A stretch of 17,152 bases of DNA from Roseiarcus sp. (GTDB lineage: Bacteria > Pseudomonadota > Alphaproteobacteria > Rhizobiales > Beijerinckiaceae): NCBI GenBank assembly GCA_030153205.1, contig JASLHV010000003.1:1-17152 (forward strand), read 5' to 3'. This document shows positions 1 to 9,184 of this stretch, one piece after another. How positions within the stretch are numbered: position 1 is the first letter of the stretch; every line of letters begins with the position of its first letter. The position numbers were made by a program, and so were the translations under genes. The notes beneath the pieces were generated by a model. It was not told the origin of the DNA. It ran no database searches and saw only the letters and a program-made list of their open reading frames with translations.

Positions 1-45
1 AGCGACCGCTTCCACGCGTCCCGCCGCGACGACTACTTCCGTTGA
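1..45 (+). CDS. C-terminal end of an unidentified upstream frame (partial)
   Basis: An open frame enters from the left edge in frame 1 and ends at a TGA at 43-45. It encodes only 14 residues, SDRFHASRRDDYFR. The stretch is rich in Arg and Asp and is too short to identify. It is followed after 49 bases by the ruvX ATG, on the same strand, so the two could be co-transcribed. It may equally be a chance open frame, because 14 codons are not evidence of coding. Confidence 0.25.
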   Translation, partial: SDRFHASRRDDYFR

Positions 46-94
46 TCGCGACGAGGATTGGGCTTTGCGGCGCGCGCATGGTAACTGCGAAGCC

Positions 95-580
95 ATGCCG
101 CAAAGCCTGATTACTCTCGAAGCTCTCGCAGCGCTCTTGCCGCGACAGGCGCGCTTGCTCGGCGTCGACCTCGGGACAAAGACGATCGGCCTTGCGCTTT
201 CCGATGTCGAACGACGCGTCGCAACGCCGCTTCTGACGATCGCGCGGACGAAATTCACGAAGGACGCGGAGAAACTGATCGCCGAGATCGAGAGGTTCGA
301 TATTGCGGCCCTGATCGTCGGTCTGCCGCTCAATATGGATGGCAGCGAGGGTCCGCGCGCGCAGGCGACGCGCGCCTTCTTGCGCAATCTGACGCCGCTT
401 TGCAGTCGACCCAGCGCGCTGTGGGACGAACGCTTGTCGACGGCCGCGGTCAACCGATCTCTAATCGAGCAGGACGTCTCGCGCGCCAAGCGCGCCGCCG
501 TGGTCGATCGCATGGCGGCGGCGTATATTCTGCAAGGCGCTCTCGATCGCTTGGCGTCGCTTGGGAAAATATGCGGCTAG
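95..580 (+). CDS. ruvX: Putative pre-16S rRNA nuclease / Holliday-junction resolvase-like RuvX (YqgF)
   Basis: RuvX/YqgF proteins have an RNase H-like fold and act in the cytoplasm on the 5' end of pre-16S rRNA; a role on DNA junctions has also been proposed. From the ATG at 95 the protein is 161 residues, close to the usual family length. Visible motifs are GVDLGTKTIG with the first acidic residue Asp25, the strand and loop LIVGLPLNMDGSEG (about 73-86), WDERLSTAAVNR with Asp111 and Glu112, and a C-terminal VVDRMAAAYIL with Asp138, together the expected acidic set. A TTG at 65 would add ten residues and has a GAGG at 53-56, but those residues (RRAHGNCEA) do not resemble family N-termini, so the ATG is preferred. 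The gene converges on dprA across a 25-base gap. Family assignment is firm; the exact start is not. Confidence 0.93.
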   Translation: MPQSLITLEALAALLPRQARLLGVDLGTKTIGLALSDVERRVATPLLTIARTKFTKDAEKLIAEIERFDIAALIVGLPLNMDGSEGPRAQATRAFLRNLTPLCSRPSALWDERLSTAAVNRSLIEQDVSRAKRAAVVDRMAAAYILQGALDRLASLGKICG

Positions 581-605
581 AGGAAGGGTAGTCCTTCGCC
601 CGCCT

Positions 606-1826
606 TCAACTCGCGATCAGCGCGACGCGATCGCCGCCCGAATATTCGAGCCTGCCCGCAAGATCCAGTTCGAGAAGGACGATCCTGACGTCTCGGATCG
701 ACGCTTCGGCGGCGCGGGCGAGATCGTCCAAAGAGGTTGGCGAAGGACCGAGCAGCGCGAGAATTCGTGTGCGCGTCGCTTCGGCCTCATCACTTGATTC
801 AAGCGTCGAAGCGGCCTTCTCATCGAATTTAGCGTCCTGCGCAATGTGAGGCGTCGACGCTGGATCGACGCCGCACAAAGGCAGTTCGCCCCACAGAGGT
901 TCGCTCGGATCGTCGGCCTCTCGAAAGCCCGAAGGCCTTCGGCCTTCACGCATCGGCGCGAGTTCGCTTAACACATCGTCGACCTTGGTGCAGATCGTCG
1001 CGCCGTCGCGGATGAGTTCGTTCGTCCCTTCAGCGCGCGGATCGAGCGGCGAGCCGGGTACGGAGAAAACAGCCCTGCCCTGCTCGGCGGCGAAACGCGC
1101 TGTGATCAAGGATCCGGAGTTGCGCGCGGCCTCGACGACGACAGTTCCAAGCGCGAGCCCGGAGACGATGCGATTACGGCGCGGAAAATCGCGGCCGCGC
1201 GGCTCCCATTCGATCGGCATTTCCGAAATGACGGCGCCTTGATTGGCGATCTTCTCCATCAGCGGCGTTGCTTCCGGCGGATAGGGTTTGGCGAGCCCGC
1301 CAGCAAGAACAGCAATAGCGCCAGTCTCGAGCGAGGCGTGATGAGCGCGTTGGTCGACGCCGCGCGCAAGGCCCGAGACGATCACATAGCCGCCGGCGCC
1401 GACGCCACGCGTGAGACGCTCCGTGAAAGCAAGGCCCGCCGCCGAGGCGTTGCGCGAACCGACGATGGCGACGGAAGGACGTTTCAGAATTTCAACCTCG
1501 CCGCGAAGCGTGATGATTGGCGGCGCCGAATCGATTTGTCGAAGCAAGGGCGGATAGTCCTGCTCGCCAAGCGCAATGAAACGCGCGCCGATCCGTCGCG
1601 CCGCTTCGAGCTCTCGTTCGATCTCGTCGGTCGGCGCGATCCGAAGCGCTCGCGCGCCGCCTCGTTTCGCGAGATCCGGTAAAGCGCGCAAAGCCGCCTG
1701 AGCGCCGCCAAAAGAATTGAGCAACGCGCGAAAGGTCCGCGGTCCGACATTCTCGCTGCGAATCAAGCGCAACCAATCGAAACGCTGCGCATCGGTGAGA
1801 CGGACCGGCGTTTGTTCACGATTCAC
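606..1826 (-). CDS. dprA: DNA-processing protein DprA
   Basis: DprA binds incoming single-stranded DNA during natural transformation and loads RecA; most bacteria carry it even when competence is unknown. The 406-residue product shows the family layout: an N-terminal helical region (about 10-75), a Rossmann-like DNA-binding domain with [11 protein letters not shown] (GSR at 123-125), [12 protein letters not shown] (151-162), FPRRNRI (214-220) and the conserved run around GSLITARFA (238-246), then a linker and a C-terminal winged-helix-like segment (about 345-406). The linker at about 290-345 is polar and probably disordered. The GTG start lies four bases after the plsY stop, so translation is likely coupled to plsY. 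It is the last gene of the leftward pyrC-plsY-dprA run and converges with ruvX. Confidence 0.96.
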   Translation of the reverse strand: MNREQTPVRLTDAQRFDWLRLIRSENVGPRTFRALLNSFGGAQAALRALPDLAKRGGARALRIAPTDEIERELEAARRIGARFIALGEQDYPPLLRQIDSAPPIITLRGEVEILKRPSVAIVGSRNASAAGLAFTERLTRGVGAGGYVIVSGLARGVDQRAHHASLETGAIAVLAGGLAKPYPPEATPLMEKIANQGAVISEMPIEWEPRGRDFPRRNRIVSGLALGTVVVEAARNSGSLITARFAAEQGRAVFSVPGSPLDPRAEGTNELIRDGATICTKVDDVLSELAPMREGRRPSGFREADDPSEPLWGELPLCGVDPASTPHIAQDAKFDEKAASTLESSDEAEATRTRILALLGPSPTSLDDLARAAEASIRDVRIVLLELDLAGRLEYSGGDRVALIAS

Positions 1827-1830
1827 AGGC

Positions 1831-2433
1831 TCAGCCCTTCTTTCCGATTTTTGTTTCAGAGCCGTTCAAGAGCCTCTCGATATTGGGGCGGTGTTTGATC
1901 CAGAGAAGGAGAGCGAGGATCGCGAACACCCATCCGGCCAGCGTGGGACCGCGCACGAAGAGCGCGATCGGCGAAGCGACGCTTGCGGTTAAAGCCGCGG
2001 CCGACGAGTAGCGGGTGATGAAGGCGACCGCCAGCCAGGCGGCGGCGAAGACGAGCGCTGCAGGCCATGCGACGCCGATCAGACAACCAAGAAAAGTCGC
2101 AACGCCCTTTCCGCCTTTAAAGCCAATCCAGACAGGAAAAAGATGGCCTAGAAATGCCCCCATCGCGGCGGCGAGACCCGCTACGGGCCCAAAGATGAAG
2201 GATGCGACCAGAACCGCGAAGGTTCCTTTCAGCGCGTCGAGAACCAGTGTCGCTGCCGCAAGATCGCGACGCCCCGTGCGCAACACATTGGTCGCGCCGA
2301 TATTGCCGGAGCCGATCGAGCGCAAGTCCTGAGTGCCTGCCCATCGCGTAAGCAGAAGGCCGAAAGGAATCGCGCCGCAGAGGTAGCCGAAAACAAGAGC
2401 GCCGAGATCGCCGGCTGAAAATTCCACTGACAC
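1831..2433 (-). CDS. plsY: Acyl-phosphate:glycerol-3-phosphate acyltransferase PlsY
   Basis: PlsY is an inner-membrane enzyme that moves the acyl group from acyl-phosphate (made by PlsX) to glycerol-3-phosphate, the first committed step of phospholipid synthesis. The 200-residue protein is almost entirely hydrophobic with several membrane segments and carries the three diagnostic motifs: [11 protein letters not shown] at 42-52, [18 protein letters not shown] at 96-113, and [13 protein letters not shown] near the C-terminus. Length matches the family. The predicted start is GTG; a second in-frame GTG lies two codons later (residue 3) and cannot be excluded. It starts 36 bases after the pyrC-like gene ends and runs into dprA with a four-base gap, so the three genes probably share one transcript. 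Confidence 0.96.
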   Translation of the reverse strand: MSVEFSAGDLGALVFGYLCGAIPFGLLLTRWAGTQDLRSIGSGNIGATNVLRTGRRDLAAATLVLDALKGTFAVLVASFIFGPVAGLAAAMGAFLGHLFPVWIGFKGGKGVATFLGCLIGVAWPAALVFAAAWLAVAFITRYSSAAALTASVASPIALFVRGPTLAGWVFAILALLLWIKHRPNIERLLNGSETKIGKKG

Positions 2434-2469
2434 GCGTACGCCCTCGAACGCGAGAAGAAAGGTTTGACC

Positions 2470-3762
2470 CTATTCGTGCGCGATGTTTCCGGCAACCATG
2501 GCGAGCTTCACGCGACCCTCCATGCGCGCCTCGTCGAAAGGCGTGTTGCGGCAACGCGAGCGTAGGGTGGCGGGATCGAGGACGAAAGGCTCATCGGGAT
2601 CGAAACGGATGAGATCAGCCGGCGCGCCGACCTTCAAACGTCCCGACGGCAATCCAAGAATCTGCGCTGGGCGCGTCGACATCGCGAAAAGGAGGCGCGG
2701 CAAGCTGAGCGCGCCCGATGAGACAAGACGCAGGCCCGCCGACAACATCGTCTCCACGCCGATCGCGCCGGCCTCTGCTTCGGCGAATGGCAAACGCTTG
2801 GTCTCGACATCCTGCGGATCATGATCCGAAACGATCACGTCGATCGTTCCATCGGCGACCGCCTCGACGAGCGCGCGCCGCTCGTCTTCCGACCGCAATG
2901 GCGGCGCGAGTTTTAGAAAGGTCCGATAGTCGCCGATATCGATTTCATTGAGAGTGAGATGATTGATGGAAACGCCGCAAGTCGCGCCAAGACCCGCCTG
3001 CTTGGCTTGGCGCATCGCATCGATCGAAAGCGTATTGCTGACGAAGACGGCATGGTAGCGCGCCTTGGTGAGCGCCAGCAGGCGCAGGTCGCGATCGAGT
3101 ACGATCGTCTCCGCTTCGCGCGGCGCGCCCGGCAAGCCAAGGCGGCTCGCGCGTTCGCCCTCGGTCATCACGCCAGCGCCGACGAGATGGGCGTCTTCGC
3201 AATAGTGCATGATGAGGCCGCCGAAGTCGCGGGCGTAAGTCAAGGCGCGGCGCATGACTTGAGCGTTGGCGATAGAGCGGCGACCGTCGGAAAAGGCGAC
3301 GGCCCCGGCTTCGCCGAGCATGCCGATTTCGGCGATCTCGGCGCCTTCCAAGCCCTTCGTTATTGCGGCGCTCGGCAGCACGTGGATTTTCGCGGTGGCG
3401 CGCGCTCGGCGCAGGATGAAGTCGACCACCGCCGGCTCGTCGACCGGCGGATTGGTGTCGGGACGTGCAACGATCGTTGTGACGCCGCCGGCGGCGGCGG
3501 CGGCGCTGGCGGTGGCGATCGTTTCGCGATGCTCCGCGCCGGGCTCGCCGACAAAGACGCGCATGTCGATAAGGCCTGGGGCGACAACATCGCCGCCGCA
3601 ATCGACGACGAGAGCCTCAGCCGGCGCCGAGTCACGCCGAACGTCAGGGCCGAGCCCGGCGATTACGCCGTAAGCGGCAAGAACGCCACCGCGCGTCTCG
3701 CGCCCGGATTCGGGATCGACCAGACGCGCGTTGACGAGGGCGATGGGACGGCTTTCGCTCAC
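2470..3762 (-). CDS. pyrC: Dihydroorotase-like protein, probably non-catalytic PyrC partner of aspartate carbamoyltransferase
   Basis: The 430-residue protein is full length for class I dihydroorotases of the amidohydrolase superfamily, which close the ring of carbamoyl-aspartate in UMP synthesis. The usual metal-binding DMHVHLREPG motif reads [10 protein letters not shown] here: both His of HxH are replaced (Arg68, Phe70) and the substrate Arg is Gly72. The His of the normal HVST motif is replaced in FVSNT (Phe240). Asp159, His186 and Asp313 (SDHDP) remain. Such degenerate copies are normal in many alphaproteobacteria and resemble the PyrC' proteins that support assembly of aspartate carbamoyltransferase in pseudomonads; that role is inferred here. 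Start is GTG with no clear Shine-Dalgarno. It heads the pyrC-plsY-dprA run and is divergent from kbl. Databases would probably call it plain dihydroorotase. Confidence 0.9.
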   Translation of the reverse strand: MSESRPIALVNARLVDPESGRETRGGVLAAYGVIAGLGPDVRRDSAPAEALVVDCGGDVVAPGLIDMRVFVGEPGAEHRETIATASAAAAAGGVTTIVARPDTNPPVDEPAVVDFILRRARATAKIHVLPSAAITKGLEGAEIAEIGMLGEAGAVAFSDGRRSIANAQVMRRALTYARDFGGLIMHYCEDAHLVGAGVMTEGERASRLGLPGAPREAETIVLDRDLRLLALTKARYHAVFVSNTLSIDAMRQAKQAGLGATCGVSINHLTLNEIDIGDYRTFLKLAPPLRSEDERRALVEAVADGTIDVIVSDHDPQDVETKRLPFAEAEAGAIGVETMLSAGLRLVSSGALSLPRLLFAMSTRPAQILGLPSGRLKVGAPADLIRFDPDEPFVLDPATLRSRCRNTPFDEARMEGRVKLAMVAGNIAHE

Positions 3763-3887
3763 AGGGGTGCGATAGCCTGCACGACCGGGCGACGCAACTC
3801 GTCAGCACGCCTTCTCCCCTTGGAACTTCACCAGGGCGACGGCAGGCAACGTTAGCCATGCCGCGCTTGTCGGCTTATATGGAAGCC

Positions 3888-5090
<1,203 letters not shown>

Positions 5091-5097
5091 GAAACGC

Positions 5098-5178
5098 CGT
5101 CATTGCGAGCGAAGCGAAGCAATCCAAGAACCACCACAGTTCCTTGATTGCTTCGCCGCTGCGCTCCTTGCAATGACG
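5098..5178. repeat. Palindromic REP-like repeat between kbl and tdh
   Basis: An imperfect inverted repeat of about 81 bases. The left arm begins CGTCATTGCGAGCGAAGCG and runs to about 5130. The right arm (about 5141-5178) is its near reverse complement and ends GCAATGACG. A short loop of about 10 bases separates them. The core GTCATTGCGAG..GAAGCAATCC is, from memory, a widespread dispersed palindrome in many proteobacterial genomes. It should fold into a long stem in RNA and could stabilise the kbl end or reduce read-through into tdh. Confidence 0.75.
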
Positions 5179-5204
5179 ACATACGATTCAGGATCACCCG
5201 CGCA

Positions 5205-6233
5205 ATGAAATCCCTCGTAAAAGCAAAATCGGAAAAAGGCCTCTGGCTACAGGATACGCCAAAGCCTGAACTCGGTCCGCATGACGTATTGATCGCGGTC
5301 AAGAACGCGGCGATCTGCGGCACGGACCTCCATATATATAATTGGGACAAATGGGCCGCGCGCACGATCCCCGTGCCGATGGTCGTTGGTCATGAATATG
5401 TCGGCGTCGTCGCCGCAATCGGTAGCGATGTGCGACATCCGGAGGTCGGCCAGCGCGTCTCCGGCGAAGGCCACATTATTTGCGGCGAGTGCCGCAATTG
5501 CCGCGCGGGACGCGGCCATCTTTGCCGCAATACGCTCGGCGTCGGCGTCAACAGGCCTGGCGCATTCGCCGACTATGTCGTGATACCTGCGGCTAACGCC
5601 TATCCCATTCCGGATTCGATCCCGAATGAAATCGCCGCCATTCTCGATCCGCTCGGCAATGCAGTGCATACCGCCCTCACCTATGATCTCGTTGGCGAGG
5701 ACGTACTGATCACCGGCGCAGGTCCGATCGGCCTGATGGCGATCGCTGTGTGCCGCCACGTCGGCGCTCGCCATATCGTCGTGACCGATCTCAACGACTA
5801 TCGCCTGTCGCTCGCTAAGAAAATGGGCGCGACGCTCGCGGTTCGCGCCGACCAGCGCAGCTTGCAAGACGTCATGCATGAACTCGACATGCACGAGGGC
5901 TTCGACGTCGGGCTCGAAATGTCGGGCAGCCCGCGCGCTTTGCGCGACATGATCAAATCCGCCAATCACGGCAGCAAGATCGCGCTTCTCGGCATTCTCT
6001 CAGAGGAAGCCGGCGTCGACTGGAACGACGTCATCTTCAAGAGCCTGACGCTGAAGGGGATCTACGGCCGCGAGATGTACGAGACCTGGTATAAGATGCT
6101 GGCCATGCTGCAAGGCGGGCTGGATGTGCGGCCGGTCATCACACATCATTTGCCGATGGAGGAATTCGAGAAGGGCTTCGCCGCATTGAATGCAGGCGAA
6201 GCTTGCAAAATCGTGCTCGACGTCGCGGCCTAA
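5205..6233 (+). CDS. tdh: L-threonine 3-dehydrogenase
   Basis: Tdh is a zinc- and NAD-dependent medium-chain dehydrogenase that oxidises L-threonine to 2-amino-3-ketobutyrate, the substrate of the neighbouring Kbl. From the ATG at 5205 the protein has 342 residues, almost exactly the E. coli length. Residues match known positions: catalytic zinc ligands Cys38, His63 and Glu64 (CGTD and GHEYVG), structural zinc cysteines 93, 96, 99 and 107, and the NAD-binding GAGPIG at 171-176. The motif [15 protein letters not shown] is typical of Tdh rather than of sorbitol or alcohol dehydrogenases. An in-frame ATG at 5148 was rejected as the start because its extra 19 codons fall in the palindromic repeat. 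An AGGA at about 5190-5193 may be the ribosome binding site. kbl and tdh are probably one operon. Confidence 0.97.
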   Translation: MKSLVKAKSEKGLWLQDTPKPELGPHDVLIAVKNAAICGTDLHIYNWDKWAARTIPVPMVVGHEYVGVVAAIGSDVRHPEVGQRVSGEGHIICGECRNCRAGRGHLCRNTLGVGVNRPGAFADYVVIPAANAYPIPDSIPNEIAAILDPLGNAVHTALTYDLVGEDVLITGAGPIGLMAIAVCRHVGARHIVVTDLNDYRLSLAKKMGATLAVRADQRSLQDVMHELDMHEGFDVGLEMSGSPRALRDMIKSANHGSKIALLGILSEEAGVDWNDVIFKSLTLKGIYGREMYETWYKMLAMLQGGLDVRPVITHHLPMEEFEKGFAALNAGEACKIVLDVAA

Positions 6234-6251
6234 ACGGGGGTCCCTAAAAAA

Positions 6252-6788
6252 ATGCCGCCCGCCGCGAAGACCCAATTTGTCCCTTTCGCCGCAGCCCCTG
6301 GCCGCTCATGCGGAACGTGTACGCTCTGTTGCAAAGTATTCGAGGTTCCCGCGCTGCAGAAGCCGGCCGGGACATGGTGCCGTCATTGCGCGCCGGGGAA
6401 GGGCTGCGGCATTCACGAGACACGGCCGCAGCACTGTCGTGAGTTTTTCTGCCTGTGGATGAGCGATCCTGCTTTGCCTGAGGAGTGGAAGCCAGAACGA
6501 TCGAAAATCGTGCTGACTTTATTTCCCGGCAACGGCTTCATCTATGTGCAGGTTGATCCAGGATCGCCCCAAGCCTGGCGCAAGGCGCCCTATTACGACA
6601 AACTCCGAGCCATGGCGCGGACCCTGCTCGAGCAAGGCCGGCACATCGTCGTCTTCGTCAACGACGTCGCGACATTGATTATGCCGGAAGAAGCCATCGC
6701 ACTCGGCCCGATGAAGGCGACCGACAATTTCAAGATCGACCGAGCGTTCGGGCCGAAGGGGCCAACTTATACGGTGACGCGGGTTTGA
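6252..6788 (+). CDS. YkgJ-family cysteine-cluster protein
   Basis: A 178-residue soluble protein whose first 70 residues hold nine cysteines (20, 23, 26, 27, 43, 46, 52, 62, 67) in the pattern CGTCTLCC ... CRHC ... GCGIHETRPQHC ... C. The phrase 'GCGIHETRPQHCREF' is the hallmark of the YkgJ / UPF0153 family, thought to bind zinc or an iron-sulfur cluster; no reaction is established for most members. The rest (71-178) is mixed alpha/beta without a motif I recognise. It starts 18 bases after tdh on the same strand, with a GGGGG at 6236-6240 as a possible ribosome binding site, so it may ride on the kbl-tdh transcript. It meets the GNAT gene tail to tail with a three-base gap. Confidence 0.85.
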   Translation: MPPAAKTQFVPFAAAPGRSCGTCTLCCKVFEVPALQKPAGTWCRHCAPGKGCGIHETRPQHCREFFCLWMSDPALPEEWKPERSKIVLTLFPGNGFIYVQVDPGSPQAWRKAPYYDKLRAMARTLLEQGRHIVVFVNDVATLIMPEEAIALGPMKATDNFKIDRAFGPKGPTYTVTRV

Positions 6789-6791
6789 CGA

Positions 6792-7259
6792 TTACCTGAC
6801 TTGCTTCGCCATCGGATAGCCTCCCGTTGCGCCAAATCGGCTTTCTGGCGGACCTCGCCCAACGTATCCCGCCGAGAGATAGAACCGCCGAGCGGTCTCG
6901 GTGCTGACCAGCGTGCAAGTCTCCGCGCCGCGCTCGCGCGCCGCCTCCTCCAGCGCAGCCAACATCGCCTTGCTGACGCCGCGAAAGCGCGCGTCGGGCG
7001 AGACGTAATTAACAGTGATCTCGCCGGAGTCGGTCACACACCCGACCGCCAGGATCGTATCGTCTTCCGCCGCCAGCAGGAGATTGTTGTCTGGCCGTTC
7101 AATCCAGCGTCTGTAATTTTCCGGCGTCTTGCTGGCGAGCCACGCTTCCAGGATTGCTGGATCGCCATGATGGTCCGCCTCGCAGAGTTCGACGATCGAG
7201 CGGCGATGAACGGCGCAGGCCGCCTCGGCGTCTGCGATGCGCGCGGGTCGGATTTCCAT
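6792..7259 (-). CDS. GNAT-family N-acetyltransferase
   Basis: A 155-residue protein from the ATG at 7259, a typical single-domain GNAT length. It begins MEIRPARIADAEAACAVHRR, the usual first strand and helix of the fold. Motif A, which binds the acetyl-CoA pyrophosphate, is YVSPDARFRGVSKAML (about 85-100; R91-x-x-G94-x-S96, so the last small residue is Ser where Gly or Ala is usual). TARRFYLSAGYV (122-133) is the typical motif B. An upstream ATG at 7316 would add 19 residues and overlap the divergent phosphoribosyltransferase gene; the extra residues look non-conserved. Substrate is unknown. Only 28 bases separate its start from that of the phosphoribosyltransferase gene. Confidence 0.88.
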   Translation of the reverse strand: MEIRPARIADAEAACAVHRRSIVELCEADHHGDPAILEAWLASKTPENYRRWIERPDNNLLLAAEDDTILAVGCVTDSGEITVNYVSPDARFRGVSKAMLAALEEAARERGAETCTLVSTETARRFYLSAGYVGRGPPESRFGATGGYPMAKQVR

Positions 7260-7279
7260 TACACAAAGATGGCTGAGCG

Positions 7280-7283
7280 AGGA
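7280..7283 (+). promoter_or_regulatory. Shine-Dalgarno deciding the phosphoribosyltransferase start
   Basis: AGGA (within GAGGA, 7279-7283) lies four bases before the ATG at 7288. It supports this start over the in-frame ATG at 7237, which would put the first 17 codons across the 5' end of the divergent GNAT gene. Confidence 0.6.
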
Positions 7284-7287
7284 ACGA

Positions 7288-7998
7288 ATGGAAAGCGACG
7301 ATTCCAAGGAATTCACGGAGCCGACGACCGCTTACTGGCAAGCGATCGAGGCCGACGTTCCCTCGACACGTTTGAACCCGCCGTTCAAGTTCGGTTATCC
7401 GGCGCGCCTGCCCGACGGACGCTATCTCATCCTGCCGATCCGCCGCCGTGAGCAGCCAGGACGCGCCGTCGCCTCCTTCATCGCCAATCACGCATCGTTC
7501 GAAGTCCTCGACACGCTCGCCGAGCACATGGCCGAGCAAATCGTCGCCAAAGCGCCTGACATTGTCATTGGATTGCCGACCCTCGGCCTGGCGCTGGCGC
7601 CGTTGATCGCGCGGCGGCTGGGACATCAAACGTTCGTCCCTTTTGGGACCTCGCGCAAGTTTTGGTACGACGAAAATTTGTCACAGCCGCTGAAATCGCT
7701 CACGACCACGCAAGCGGGCCGCAATCTCTACATCGATCCTAATCTCGTTCCCCGCTTGGAAGGACGAAAAGCGATCATCGTCGACGATACGATCAGCACG
7801 GGTGCGACGACGCTGGCGGCGATCGAACTCGCCCACCGCGCCGGCGCAGAAATGGTCGGGCTGTCCTTCGCGATGAGTCAAGGAGACCAGTGGCGCGAAG
7901 CCTTGACCGCATGCGGACCGCGGCTGCCAAGCTTAGTCTCGTTCGTGTTCCAGAGCCCGCACTTTACGCTGGTCGAGGGCGGCTGGTCGCCCATCTAA
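7288..7998 (+). CDS. Type I phosphoribosyltransferase of unknown substrate
   Basis: A 236-residue protein with the type I PRPP-binding loop KAIIVDDTISTGATT at 161-175 (two Asp followed by the TxSTGxT loop), plus an earlier loop GLPTLGLALAPLIARRLGH (96-113) where this fold binds pyrophosphate. These motifs place it in the adenine/orotate/xanthine phosphoribosyltransferase fold. The first 70 or so residues, including RLPDGRYLILPIRRREQPG, form a family-specific hood whose substrate I cannot read. It does not match classical PyrE, Apt or Hpt closely. It lies between the GNAT gene (divergent) and pyrB (convergent, 26-base gap). A purine, xanthine or pyrimidine base salvage role, or a regulatory role, are all possible. 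Confidence 0.82.
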   Translation: MESDDSKEFTEPTTAYWQAIEADVPSTRLNPPFKFGYPARLPDGRYLILPIRRREQPGRAVASFIANHASFEVLDTLAEHMAEQIVAKAPDIVIGLPTLGLALAPLIARRLGHQTFVPFGTSRKFWYDENLSQPLKSLTTTQAGRNLYIDPNLVPRLEGRKAIIVDDTISTGATTLAAIELAHRAGAEMVGLSFAMSQGDQWREALTACGPRLPSLVSFVFQSPHFTLVEGGWSPI

Positions 7999-8024
7999 TG
8001 GGAAGGCGGCGCTGAGGTCTTCTC

Positions 8025-8975
8025 TCACCCATTCGGCAGATGCTGCGCCAGCGCCTCCAGTACCGCCATGCGCACCGCAACGCCCATCTCGACCTGCTCT
8101 TTGATCAACGACTGCGCGCCGTCGGCGACAAGCGAGTCGATCTCGACGCCTCTGTTCATCGGTCCTGGATGCATCACCAGCGCGTCCGGCTTGGCGTAGC
8201 CGAGCTTTTCTTCGTCGAGGCCGAAATAGCGGAAATATTCTTTAGTCGACGGTATAAAGGCCCCCGACATACGCTCGCGCTGCAGGCGCAGCATCATGAC
8301 GATATCGGCGTCCTTCAAGCCGGTCTTCATATCGCGGAAGACCTCGACGCCCATATTCTCGATGCCCGCCGGCAGCAAGGTCGAGGGGCCAATCACGCGC
8401 ACGCGGGCGCCGAGCGCGCCAAGCAAAAGGACGTTCGAACGCGCGACGCGCGAGTGAAGAATGTCGCCGCATATGGCGACCACCAGCCCCTCGATCCGGC
8501 CCTTGTTGCGGCGGATGGTGAGGGCGTCCAGCAAGGCCTGGGTCGGATGCTCGTGGGCGCCGTCGCCAGCGTTGACGACCGAACAATCGACCTTGCGCGC
8601 CAGCAAATGGACAGCGCCGGCCTGATGATGGCGCACGACGATAATGTCGGGCCGCATCGCGTTGAGCGTCGCCGCAGTGTCGATCAACGTCTCGCCCTTC
8701 TTCACCGAGGAATTGGCGACAGACATGTTCATCACGTCGGCGCCCAGTCGCTTCCCGGCCAGTTCGAATGAGGATTGAGTGCGGGTCGAGGCTTCGAAGA
8801 AGAGGTTGATCAGGGTGCGGCCACGAAGGGTCGTGCGCTTCTTCTCGATCTGGCGTGAAACCTCGACGGCGGCCTCGGCCATGTCGAGCAGCGTCAAGAT
8901 GTCCAAAGGCGAAAGCCCTTCGACGCCAAGCAGATGACGATGGGCGAAAGGCGGTCTGTCGGCGGCGAGAAGCAT
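8025..8975 (-). CDS. pyrB: Aspartate carbamoyltransferase catalytic chain
   Basis: PyrB joins carbamoyl phosphate and L-aspartate to carbamoyl-aspartate, the first committed step of pyrimidine synthesis. The 316-residue protein is of usual length. It carries the carbamoyl-phosphate motif [13 protein letters not shown] (STRT at 63-66), the flexible loop NSSVKKGET with Ser90 and Lys93, [14 protein letters not shown] (HPTQ at 143-146), an aspartate-side loop near MLRLQRERM and HPGPMNRG (269-276). No regulatory PyrI chain gene is adjacent, as expected for alphaproteobacteria, where a PyrC-like protein is the usual partner. That partner lies 4.3 kb away on the same strand. There is no clear Shine-Dalgarno before the ATG; a 10-base palindrome sits 10 bases upstream. 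It is divergent from topA. Confidence 0.97.
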   Translation of the reverse strand: MLLAADRPPFAHRHLLGVEGLSPLDILTLLDMAEAAVEVSRQIEKKRTTLRGRTLINLFFEASTRTQSSFELAGKRLGADVMNMSVANSSVKKGETLIDTAATLNAMRPDIIVVRHHQAGAVHLLARKVDCSVVNAGDGAHEHPTQALLDALTIRRNKGRIEGLVVAICGDILHSRVARSNVLLLGALGARVRVIGPSTLLPAGIENMGVEVFRDMKTGLKDADIVMMLRLQRERMSGAFIPSTKEYFRYFGLDEEKLGYAKPDALVMHPGPMNRGVEIDSLVADGAQSLIKEQVEMGVAVRMAVLEALAQHLPNG

Positions 8976-8985
8976 GTAAAATCAG

Positions 8986-8995
8986 GCCTATAGGC
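8986..8995. promoter_or_regulatory. Perfect 10-base palindrome just upstream of pyrB
   Basis: GCCTATAGGC equals its own reverse complement and ends ten bases from the pyrB start codon. Read leftward, TATAGG could serve as a -10 box with TTGCGC about 18 bases further out, although this would leave an extremely short leader. It may instead be an operator half-site or chance. Confidence 0.3.
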
Positions 8996-9020
8996 TTAAA
9001 TAACATCCCAGCGCAAGACG

Positions 9021-9049
9021 CGTCGCCTCGCGCGTGCTCGCGCGCGACG
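9021..9049. other. GC-rich stem-loop in the pyrB/topA divergent region
   Basis: CGCGCG (9029-9034) pairs with CGCGCG (9039-9044) around a TGCT loop. CGTCG (9021-9025) and CGACG (9045-9049) extend the stem past a three-base bulge. TTTT follows at 9052-9055 on the plus strand, giving a terminator-like shape. No rightward gene precedes it, so if it is functional it would lie in the pyrB leader or limit spurious rightward transcription. Confidence 0.3.
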
Positions 9050-9064
9050 ACTTTTCAACGCCAT

Positions 9065-9093
9065 TTGACAGGCGGCCCGCGCTCCACCATTTT
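9065..9093 (+). promoter_or_regulatory. Candidate sigma-70 promoter for topA
   Basis: A perfect -35 hexamer TTGACA at 9065-9070 is followed after 17 bases by CATTTT at 9088-9093, a weak -10. Transcription would begin near 9100 and leave a leader of about 85 bases before the topA ATG. The -35 match and spacing are good. The -10 match is poor, so this is only a candidate. Confidence 0.35.
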
Positions 9094-9184
9094 CCGCGCC
9101 CAATTTCGCCCCGGTGCGGGGCGGCGCCATATGCGGGCTCACGCCGCCACCCGGCGCTCTGGACCGCTCAAGGAACCAAAACGA

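Noticed and set aside
581..605. Short hairpin GAAGG/CCTTC in the ruvX-dprA convergent gap
   Set aside because: Only five pairs and no T-run, so too weak to call a terminator.
2959..3855. 298-residue plus-strand open frame
   Set aside because: It is antisense to the pyrC-like gene, whose motifs are clear. No recognisable domain.
5148..5204. Upstream start for tdh
   Set aside because: The extra codons fall in the palindromic repeat, and the E. coli-like N-terminus begins at 5205.
8040..8771. 243-residue plus-strand open frame
   Set aside because: It is antisense to pyrB, whose motifs are unambiguous.
8855..9184. 110-codon upstream extension of the topA frame
   Set aside because: It runs antisense through the start of pyrB and the intergenic region. 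The canonical TopA N-terminus begins at 9185 with a ribosome binding site.
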